From Hyalangium gracile (GTDB taxonomy: Bacteria; Myxococcota; Myxococcia; Myxococcales; Myxococcaceae), in NCBI RefSeq assembly GCF_020103725.1, contig NZ_JAHXBG010000009.1, forward strand, positions 62,001 to 126,000: a stretch of DNA of 64,000 bases, given 5' to 3'. Position numbers and translations under genes: made by a program. A model generated the notes under the pieces. It made no database searches, was not told where the DNA came from, and worked only from the letters and a program-made list of their open reading frames with translations. Of the stretch, positions 9,392 through 17,400 are shown piece by piece (position 1 is the first letter of the stretch; each line of letters opens with the position of its first letter).

Positions 9392-12055
9392 GTGCTTGCC
9401 CCCGACTCCCTCGTCCTCGAAGGTCGTTTCCGGGTGATCCGTCCAATCGGCTCGGGCGGGATGGGAGAGGTGTACCTGGGCGAGCAGGTGTCGCTGGGGC
9501 GCAAGGTGGCGATCAAGGTGCTGCACCATGATCTGCACCTGCAGCCGGGGATGTCGGAGCGCTTCAAGCGCGAGGCGCGGCTGCTGTCCGCGGTGGAGCA
9601 CCCGGCGGTGGTGCGCATCATCGACTTCGGCGAGTCCGGAGACTCCGCGTGCCTGGTGATGGAGCTGGTGGAGGGCGACAGCCTGTTCGAGCTGCTGCGG
9701 AGCGGCCCGCTGGCGCCCGCGCGAGCGCTCACGGTGCTGCACCAGCTGGCGGAGGGGCTGGCGGCCATCCACGACAAGGGGATCATCCACCGGGACATCA
9801 AGCCAGAGAACGTGTTCCTCACCCGGACGGCGCGAGGCGAGCAGGCGCGACTGCTGGACTTCGGCATCGCGCGGCTCATCGAGCCCGAGGCCGACAGCAA
9901 CGTGAGCCAGGTGGGAGTGGTGCTCGGCACGCCGGAGTACCTGTCGCCGGAGCAGGCGATCGGCGCGCGGGTGGATGCGCGCAGCGATCTGTACTGCTTC
10001 GGGGTGCTGGCGTACCGGGTGCTCTCGGGACGGCTGCCGTTCGATGGGCCGGATCCGCGCAGGTACATCGCGCAGCACGCGAACGCGGCGCCGCTGCCGC
10101 TGGATCGCGCAGCCCCTGGGCTGTCCATCCACCCCACGCTGGTGGCGCTGGTGATGCGGCTGCTGGAGAAGGATCCGGCCAATCGGTTCCAGAACGCGCA
10201 CGTGCTGGCGGATGCGCTGGCCGCCGCGGCGGCGGGCCCGCTCCCGGCGACCGTCACGCCGCCCGGGGTGCTGGTGCCAGGCGGCGCGCCCGTCTCCAGT
10301 GGCACGGCGGCCTTCGGAGCTTCGCCCGCCGTGCCCTCGCTGGGTTCGGCCCTGGCCTCGGCGAGTCCCGAGGCCGCGGATGGCGCGAAGGGCTCTCCTC
10401 CGGGCTCCGTCCCATGGGACGCACCGGCGAACAACCAGTCGCCCGCGGCGGCGCACTCGCTGCCTCCTCCGGCTGGCAGTGGCACTGCGGCCTTCGGCGT
10501 GGCGCCCCCCGCGACTTCCCTTCCCCCTCCGGCCGGCAGTGGCACCGCGGCCTTCGGAGTGGCCCCGCCCGCGACTTCGCTTCCCCCTCCGACCGGCAGC
10601 GGCACCGCGGCTTTTGGAGCCGCGCCTCCCGCCACCTCCCTGCCACCTCCCACGGGCAGCGGCACGGCCCTCTTTGGCGCGCTGGCGAACTCCCTGCCGC
10701 CCATGGCCTCTGGTGGAGGGCTCGCGAGCAAGCCGCAGAACCTCACGCTGATGCTGACCAGCATCCAGGGCTTCGCCGAGCTCACCAGCCGGCAGACGCG
10801 CGAGGAGCACCTGCGGATGTTGGAGACGTACGAGGGGCTGCTCCTCCCGCTGCTGAAGGAGTACGAGGGCAAGCTCGTCCAGAAGCGGGGAGACTCGCTG
10901 CTCGCGGTGTTCAGCTCGCCCACGGGCGCGGTGCTCTGCGGCATGGGGATGCAGGATCGGCTGTGGCGCCACAACCAAGCCTTGCCCCCGGAGACGCGGC
11001 TCCACGTCCGCGTCTGCCTGCATGCCGGCGAGGTGCTGCTCATGCGCGACAGCGTGCTCGGCGAGCCCATGGAGGTGGTGAAGGCAGCGGAGCAGGTGGC
11101 TCTCGCGGACGAGGTGACGTTCACCGAGTCCGTGAACCTGGCGCGCAACCGCGCGGAGGTGGCGGCGGAGGCCTGCGGAGCCATTCCGCTCCCCGGCCGG
11201 GGAGAGTCGCTCCAGCTCTACCGAAGCAAGCACACCGCCGCCGAGGGCCCGCCCTTCGGAGGCCGGGACATGGGCAGCGCCCCGACGGAGAAGCGCGCCG
11301 TGCTCCCGGGGAAGCTCTCGCTGGAGGCACTGGGCCAGAAGCTCACGGGGCTGCTGGGGACGCGGACGCGGCGGCTCGTGGGGCTGGGGCTGGCCGGAGG
11401 GGTGCTGCTCTTCGGAGGGGTGGGGTTGTGGCTGTGGAACCAGAGCCCGGCGGTGCAGGCCCGGCGGCTGCTGGAGGCAGGCAAGCCCGCGGAGGCACTC
11501 AAGCGGCTCGACGCGGTGCCCGCGGAAGACCGCAAGGATCCGGAGCTTCGCCAGGTGCGCGCGCTGGCGCTGCACGGCTTGAAGCGGCACAACGACGAGC
11601 ACGAAGTGCTGTTGGGCCTGGACGCGGATCAGCGCGAGGACCTGGAGCCGCAGGCGCTGGACGCGCTCGCGGAGGACTTCGGCGCCGACGAGAGTGACAA
11701 GGGGCTGCGCAAGCTGCTGGGCGCGCTGCCGAAGGACCCGCTGCGAAGCCACTTCGAGTCCCTGGCGGAGGGCGACGCCTCAGCGAAGCAATGGGGAGCG
11801 CTGCGCTACCTGGAGGCCTCGCAGGAGACGAAGGGGCTGGACCTGGTGGAGGTGTACATGACGGCGCTGGCCTTGGAGGACTGCGGCGTACGAGCCAAGG
11901 CCGCGCGACGGCTTGGAGCGCTGGGAAGCACGGAGGCAGTACCCGCGCTCACGAAGCTGGCCGGGCAGCCCAAGGAGAAGCAGCTGCTCGGCTCGAAGAA
12001 CTGCGGCCAGGACGAGGCGGCGGCGGCGCTGCAGACGCTCGAGAAGTCCCGCTGA
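9392..12055 (+). CDS. Serine/threonine protein kinase with degenerate cyclase-like domain and one TM segment
   Basis: A GTG start gives 887 residues. Residues 12-275 form a Hanks-type kinase: glycine loop GSGGMGEV from residue 20, ATP-binding K42, HRD at 133-135, N140, DFG at 156-158, GTPEYLSPEQ from residue 179. A low-complexity linker carries four 20-residue repeats (about 356-435). Residues ~448-610 resemble a class III nucleotide cyclase, but the first metal Asp is Ser457 (motif SIQGF), while the second (GD, D501) is kept. A TM helix lies at about 661-682, followed by a helical C-terminal region (TPR/HEAT-like) ending at 887. Kinase activity is likely; the cyclase-like domain is probably non-catalytic or a sensor. 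The gene abuts the convergent small gene at 12056 with no gap. Confidence 0.93.
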   Translation: MLAPDSLVLEGRFRVIRPIGSGGMGEVYLGEQVSLGRKVAIKVLHHDLHLQPGMSERFKREARLLSAVEHPAVVRIIDFGESGDSACLVMELVEGDSLFELLRSGPLAPARALTVLHQLAEGLAAIHDKGIIHRDIKPENVFLTRTARGEQARLLDFGIARLIEPEADSNVSQVGVVLGTPEYLSPEQAIGARVDARSDLYCFGVLAYRVLSGRLPFDGPDPRRYIAQHANAAPLPLDRAAPGLSIHPTLVALVMRLLEKDPANRFQNAHVLADALAAAAAGPLPATVTPPGVLVPGGAPVSSGTAAFGASPAVPSLGSALASASPEAADGAKGSPPGSVPWDAPANNQSPAAAHSLPPPAGSGTAAFGVAPPATSLPPPAGSGTAAFGVAPPATSLPPPTGSGTAAFGAAPPATSLPPPTGSGTALFGALANSLPPMASGGGLASKPQNLTLMLTSIQGFAELTSRQTREEHLRMLETYEGLLLPLLKEYEGKLVQKRGDSLLAVFSSPTGAVLCGMGMQDRLWRHNQALPPETRLHVRVCLHAGEVLLMRDSVLGEPMEVVKAAEQVALADEVTFTESVNLARNRAEVAAEACGAIPLPGRGESLQLYRSKHTAAEGPPFGGRDMGSAPTEKRAVLPGKLSLEALGQKLTGLLGTRTRRLVGLGLAGGVLLFGGVGLWLWNQSPAVQARRLLEAGKPAEALKRLDAVPAEDRKDPELRQVRALALHGLKRHNDEHEVLLGLDADQREDLEPQALDALAEDFGADESDKGLRKLLGALPKDPLRSHFESLAEGDASAKQWGALRYLEASQETKGLDLVEVYMTALALEDCGVRAKAARRLGALGSTEAVPALTKLAGQPKEKQLLGSKNCGQDEAAAALQTLEKSR
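10457..10696 (+). repeat. Four tandem 60-bp units in the kinase linker
   Basis: Four in-frame 60-bp copies encode 20-residue Pro/Gly/Ala units (core PPPxGSGTAAFG). The first two are nearly identical and the last is the most diverged. A partial copy (SSGTAAFG) lies about 50 residues earlier. Copy number may vary between strains. Confidence 0.85.
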
Positions 12056-12337
12056 CTACGTCGAGGGCTGTGCTCGCCGCTCAATGAAGGGCAAGAAGCA
12101 TTCACCTCTCCACTCGTAGGCCCCCTCGCCACATGGCGGAGTGAGATTGGACCAGGGGATCCAACACGCTCCGTTGATCTCAACCGTCCCGCGACGTCGA
12201 CAGGGAACCCTCATCTGGCCTGGGAGTGGCTTCGTAGGCACATCAGCGAAAATACCTGCCCACAGCAGAACTCCTATCCTCAGAAGCCGCGTCCATTCTC
12301 CACAACCATGCGCTTGAGTTCTGAAACGCATCTTCAT
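12056..12337 (-). CDS. Small secreted protein repeating the kinase C-terminal four-Cys module
   Basis: It has 93 residues and starts at an ATG preceded by GGAGC. The start lies 10 bp after the stop of the upstream kinase gene, so the two are probably co-transcribed. Residues 18-31 form one hydrophobic segment (signal peptide or anchor). Residues 37-93 match the kinase C-terminus, about 36 of 47 aligned positions identical, with cysteines 46, 58, 69 and 80 at the same spacing (PCRRRG, CWI.W, PPCG, AYEW.GECF). Two disulfides in the envelope are plausible. No known function is recognised; possibilities are a soluble ligand, a decoy, or a leftover of duplication. A longer frame from 12556 is a shadow within the kinase gene. 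Confidence 0.7.
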   Translation of the reverse strand: MKMRFRTQAHGCGEWTRLLRIGVLLWAGIFADVPTKPLPGQMRVPCRRRGTVEINGACWIPWSNLTPPCGEGAYEWRGECFLPFIERRAQPST

Positions 12338-12347
12338 GGTTGCTCCA

Positions 12348-13835
12348 TTATTGAGGCTTCTTGGAGGTAGGTGGCCGCCCGGGTCCATAGACGGGCATGA
12401 AGCATTCGCCCTTCCACTCGTATGCCTTATCGCCACAAGGTGGCGGGTAGTCAGCCCACCGTATCCAGCACCCGCCGTTGATCTCGACCGTCCCACGACG
12501 TCGGCAAGGAGCGCGCATCTGGCCCGGGAGTGGATCATCCGGCACCTGCAGAGCAATCATCCCCGAGGCCACGGTTGAATCCAGAGGGGACACCCGAGTA
12601 GTCACGGAAGCATCCGCCAGCGATGCTGGCTCATCGTATCCCTCCACACCCTCGGCCAGCTCCTCTACCTGGACGAACGTGGCGCGCCGCGTGTGCGCCC
12701 CATGGCCCGTCCACCAGATTCCTCCTGTCACCAGCGCCAGGCACCCGGCTACCAGGACTATCCTGGCCCTGTCCCTCCAGCCATGAACCTCCGGCTCGAC
12801 AAGCACTGGCGTTGGCACCCTGACAACCTCCGCGGGTGGTGACACGGGGGTTGTCACCGGAGCATCGGACCTGGCCCTCACCCGAGCGGCGATGGCAACG
12901 GCTCCGGCATGAGCAGCCGCCTGGCCCGCCAACGGGACATCCGCCTCGCGCCCCGCATGTTCCGCCGCCGTTTCCGCAGCCTCGGCCACCTCGCGAGCAA
13001 GCCCACGCACCACCGGCTCCGCTGCCATCATCCGCTCAATCAGCGCTGACAGTTCCGGTATCACCCGCTCGTTGAGCACGCGCGGCGGCTCCCGTGGTGG
13101 AAAGGGCGACCGGCTCGGGTCGAGTCTCGCCTCCGGATCCGTGCCCGGCGGCGGGTACATCCCCGTCACAAGCCGGTACGCACTGACGCCCAACGCATAG
13201 AGATCGTCATGGGTGCGCGCCTCGTAGTGGGCGCCGTGCTGACGCAGGTGGTTCCACTGGAAGCGCAGCGCCTCGGGACTCCGGTACTCGCGAGTCCCGG
13301 GAGGCATGAGGTTGTCCGTGAGCGGGGCGGCTCCCTCCCAGGTTCCCGAGCCGAAGTCCGCGAGGAAGGCCTGGCCCTCGGGCTCCACCAGGATGTTGTC
13401 TCCCTTCACATCCCGGTGCAGGCCCCCTGCCCTGTGCAATACCTCGAGGCCCCACGCCACCTGCGCCACCACCTGAAGCACCTGACGCGAAGTGGGCCTG
13501 TGCACCCGCCCCCACTCATACAGCGGCACTCCGTGGATCCACTCCATGACGAGATAGGGATGCGTGCGCCCCTCGCTCGAGTGCCACCAGCCCCGGTCCA
13601 GCAGATCCGGTACGGAGGGGTGGCGGGTGCGCGACAGCAGCTCCACCTCACGTAGAAAGCGCGGGTCGAACGCGAAGAGCGCCAGCTTGAGGGCCACCGG
13701 AGCGGAGCCCGGATGGCCAGCACGCCGAGCCTTGTAGACCACGCCATAGGTGCCGCGTCCGGCGTAGCCCTCCACGCGCCAGGGGCCTACCAGGCTCCCA
13801 AGCCTGAGCGAGTCAGGGGTGAGCTCGTCCGTCAT
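12348..13835 (-). CDS. Membrane-anchored serine/threonine protein kinase with extracytoplasmic four-Cys module
   Basis: It has 495 residues from the ATG at 13835 (MTDELTPD). An in-frame upstream start at 13934 would add a non-homologous leader. The kinase domain has glycine loop GRGTYG (26-31), K50, HRD (140-142), N147, DFG (160-162) and an activation segment with PPGTREYRSPE. A linker rich in Ala and Pro leads to a TM helix at about 357-376. The outer part ends in a compact module (435-495) with cysteines 444, 456, 467 and 478 and a basic SKKP tail. The topology suggests a receptor kinase sensing an envelope signal. The downstream gene encodes a free copy of the same module. Confidence 0.9.
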   Translation of the reverse strand: MTDELTPDSLRLGSLVGPWRVEGYAGRGTYGVVYKARRAGHPGSAPVALKLALFAFDPRFLREVELLSRTRHPSVPDLLDRGWWHSSEGRTHPYLVMEWIHGVPLYEWGRVHRPTSRQVLQVVAQVAWGLEVLHRAGGLHRDVKGDNILVEPEGQAFLADFGSGTWEGAAPLTDNLMPPGTREYRSPEALRFQWNHLRQHGAHYEARTHDDLYALGVSAYRLVTGMYPPPGTDPEARLDPSRSPFPPREPPRVLNERVIPELSALIERMMAAEPVVRGLAREVAEAAETAAEHAGREADVPLAGQAAAHAGAVAIAARVRARSDAPVTTPVSPPAEVVRVPTPVLVEPEVHGWRDRARIVLVAGCLALVTGGIWWTGHGAHTRRATFVQVEELAEGVEGYDEPASLADASVTTRVSPLDSTVASGMIALQVPDDPLPGQMRAPCRRRGTVEINGGCWIRWADYPPPCGDKAYEWKGECFMPVYGPGRPPTSKKPQ

Positions 13836-13972
13836 CGCATGCCTCGCTGTCCGCAGGGCGGTCCGTTCCGCCCGCGCACAGCCTACCCCATGAGTAGGCA
13901 CGCGCCATTCCGCTGCCACAGGTATGGTGAGCACCGGACTCCGGCGGGGCGGCGCTCAGCTCACCCGAGGCC

Positions 13973-14371
13973 TCAGTCCCTGTGCTTCCCGTGTCCCCGG
14001 CCACGCCCTCGGCCGCGGTCATCGTCATCCCAGTCGTCGTCGTCCCGGTCGCCCTTCTTCGCCTTCACCTTCTCATCCACCTTGAGCAGCGCGCGCGAGT
14101 ACGCGTCGTAGTCGAGGTGGACGTGGCCCTTGGCGCCAGGAGCGAACGCGCGGAACTTCACCTTCCACACGTCGTTGCCTGTCATGTGGGCTTCCTTGAC
14201 GTGGCACTCGTACCCGCGCGAGCGACAGAACTGGAAGCCCAGGTTCACGGCCTCGTTGTAGTTCATCGGGCGCGAAGGAGGCGGCGGCGGTGGAGAAGAC
14301 CCTCTCCGGGCTGGAACGACCACACACCCCGGAACCAACAGCAGGACACCCACGAGCATGAGGATTCGCAT
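13973..14371 (-). CDS. Small lipoprotein with acidic/basic low-complexity tail
   Basis: It has 132 residues. The ATG at 14371 is preceded by GGAGG at good spacing; an in-frame ATG at 14407 would put 12 residues before the signal. The N-terminus MRILMLVGVLLLVPGC is a lipoprotein signal with Cys16, followed by a proline run. A short domain (about 38-100) contains NYNEAVNLGFQFC, and the end is Asp-rich then Arg/Gly/His-rich. It is probably an envelope lipoprotein with a charged, perhaps metal- or polyanion-binding, tail. No family is recognised. Confidence 0.75.
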   Translation of the reverse strand: MRILMLVGVLLLVPGCVVVPARRGSSPPPPPPSRPMNYNEAVNLGFQFCRSRGYECHVKEAHMTGNDVWKVKFRAFAPGAKGHVHLDYDAYSRALLKVDEKVKAKKGDRDDDDWDDDDRGRGRGRGHGKHRD

Positions 14372-14445
14372 GCCGCCTCCATACGGCCAGAGCCGCGAAT
14401 TCTTCAACTCTCACACAGCGCCCGGCCCCAACTTCACTGAGCGCA

Positions 14446-17400
14446 TCACCCCTCCCACGTGGCCAGCAGCGAGCGCACCCGCGCGTATCGGGTGAGCAGT
14501 CGCTCACGGTGAGCGCTGAGCAGCACCATGAAGCCCACCACCAGCAGCCCCAGCAGCGTGAGGAACGCGGCGCCAATCCGATGGTCCCTCATCCCGAAGC
14601 GCGCCAGGTTGGCGATGATGCACGTCACCAGGAACGCACTGCCCAGATACACGTAGGAGCGGATGCGCAGCGCGATGCCCACCGCGACTCCCACCAGGCA
14701 GATGACCACGCAGAGCACCATTCCCCCGGCGTCGCTGAACATCAGCGGCTTCCACGCTCCGGCGACGTAGATGATCGTCACCGCGAGGGCACGCAGCCGG
14801 GCGGCGGTCTCCGGCGCCAGCGAGTCCCGGAAGGCGCGCAGCAGCACCAGCAGCGAGAGGCCCGCGGGGATGACGTAATACTGCGGCTCTCCAGCGCCGG
14901 TGCCCGACCAGACGACGAACAGGGCGGCGTTGAAGGCCACGACCGAGGCCAGGGAAGCCACGCTCCGGCGAGACGGGTGCGCGGCGAGCGCGGCGAAGTG
15001 CGCGGCGTGGCCCACGAGCAGGGCGGCGGCGTACAGCGGCTCCCCCCAGGGCGCGGTGAGCAGGCCCGCCAGCGGGAAGAGGAAGGCGCCCAGCAGCGCG
15101 GGCCGGCGGAAGGCCGGGAGCCCCGAGCCCTCGCGCAGCACGAAGACATAGAGGCCCGAGAAGAACGCGCCCCCCACGAGGGCCACGAGACTGTCCGCCC
15201 CACTCAGGGTCCCACTGCCCATGCCCAGCAGCCGGACGCAGAGGTAGCCCAGCGCGACGGTCGCCTGCGCCAGGTACGCGAAGAGCTCGTCCTGTTCCCG
15301 AGCCGCGCGGCGGACCAGCGCCACCAGCAGCACGGTGAGGCCCGCGCCAGCCACGAGCGCCTCGCGCAGCGCGCCGCGCGTGCCGTCCACGAGCAGCAGG
15401 CCCATGAGCACCTCGAGCAGTGCCACGGCGGCGAACAGGTGCCCCACGCCCCGGCGCACCTTCTCTCCCGCCCAGGACAGCGCCAGGGTGGCGAGCAGCG
15501 CGGTGACGGCACCCAGGTGGGGCAGGATGAACTCCTTGCCGTGGCCGCGGGAGAACACCGCGCCCAGGTACACGACCAGCACATGGGCGGCCACGAGCGA
15601 GGCCAGCCAGCCCACCACCTCGCGCTCGCGGCGCCGGTGCACGACGGCCCACGCGGCCCCGGTGGCCAGCGCGAAGCTCAGCGGAGTGCTCAGGTGCCTC
15701 ACGCTCTGCAAGCCGGCGAGCGCCAGGAGCGAGAGCATCCACCCGCCGTGGTGCAGCGCATGGCCCACGCCCACCTCACGCTCCTCCAGCACCGTGCCCG
15801 CGAGGCACAGGACGAGCCCCGTGCCTCCCACGACCACGGGCAGCCACTCGGGAGGTGCCACGGAGAGGAGCACGCCTCCCAGCAGCGCGATGCCGACGTA
15901 GGCCATCCACTGCTCGCGCGTCACCAGGAGCACGAGCGTGGCCAGGCCGGCGGGCACCGCGACCACCATCGGCAACTCCCCCGGACCACGGTCGATCAGA
16001 ACGTACGCCAGCAGGCCCGCCAGCGAGAGGGCACCGCCTGCCCAGAAAGGCTCGCTCCAGGTCTCCTCGAGGCTCGGGAGCACCTTCGCCGCCGCGGCCG
16101 AGAGCGCCCGCTGCACGCGACCGGACTGGCACAGCGCGGACACGAGCGCGGCGACGAGCGCCACCCCGGCGAACGTGACCGCCGCCAGCGGCCGCGCCTC
16201 CAGGAACGCGAAGGTCTCCGTCCTGCCCAGCGACGTGGCGGCCAGGGCGAGCACCGCCCCGGTGAGCAGCCAGCGCATGGAGAGGAGGAACGCCGCCAGG
16301 GCGAGCACTCCAGCCACACCAGCCATGGCGCCTGGAGTGGGAGAGATGAGCGCGGACACGAGGGTGAGGCTGAGCGCCCCCAGCGTGACCAGGGGACGCA
16401 GTGCCGGATCCGGCGCGCCGCGGAAGAACGCGGCCAGCGCGGACTGTCGGTGATACTCGAGCACGCCCAGCGCCAGCAGCACCACGGTGGCCACGGGCCG
16501 AGCCTCGGGAACGAAGGCGAGCAGCAGCGCCGCGAAGCCCACCCGCATCCAGGGCCGCCGCCCCGGCATCAGCGCGAGCGCCACCGCGAGCGCGCTCACG
16601 TTGAGGGCGGAATCACCCACGGACACCATTCCCAGTCCCACCAGGACCAGCGCACCCTGCATCCACTCGGAGAGCGCGAGGGCGCGCTTCTCCCCGGCAT
16701 CAGGGCCCAGCAACAGCGAACGTGCGGCGGGCAGGTGCTCCACGGCGCGGACGATCAGGAGCGCGAGCACCGGCAACCCAGGAACGAAGGACTGCACGCT
16801 ATTCGTGCAGAGCACAGCGCCCACGGTGAACAGCCCCCCGAGCGCCAGGAAGAACGGCTGCCGGGTGGCGCGAGTCCACAGCAGGGGCAGCACCAGCGTC
16901 CCCAGCAGCAGCAGCTCCCCGGGCTTGTTCCACCAGAGCACCAGGCAGACGCCGAGGATGAGCGCCGACGACAGCGTCGCCGCGAGCGCGAAGCGGCGCC
17001 CCCCTGCCAGCATGGACGCCACGGAGGGCTGCTCCTCCAGCAGGGCGATGACGCTCAGCGCGGCGGCGAGTCCCAGCATCGCCACCGGGGACGACGCGAG
17101 CCCCATGCAGGCATAGACCGCGGCGATGATGATGCTGAGCGAGGGGTGCAGCGCGCGGACCGTGAGCAGTGAAGCGAGCCCCGCCCCCAGCAGCAAGGCC
17201 GAGCTCGAGGAGCCCAAGGGCTTCGCCACGACCGCTGGCACGACAGCGGCGATCAGGGCCACGAAGCCCGCGGTGGTGGTGCTCGCGCTCCTCCTCCAGC
17301 GGGCAGCGACGATCGAAGTCCCCAGGGCCCAGAGGATGATCAACCCCATGGACAGCTGCGGCGTCATCCAGCCCCACGGCACCAGGGTGCCGGGAATGCG

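Noticed and set aside
9101..11752. 883-codon minus-strand frame opposite the kinase
   Set aside because: It is antisense to a kinase with intact motifs, and its composition is His/Arg/Gln-rich.
12338..12556. Longer start for the small Cys-module gene
   Set aside because: It lies inside the kinase gene and has no signal peptide at its N-terminus; the ATG at 12337 has an SD.
14509..17172. 887-codon plus-strand frame inside the membrane-protein gene
   Set aside because: No domains and highly repetitive Gln/His/Arg content; it is the complement of the membrane gene.
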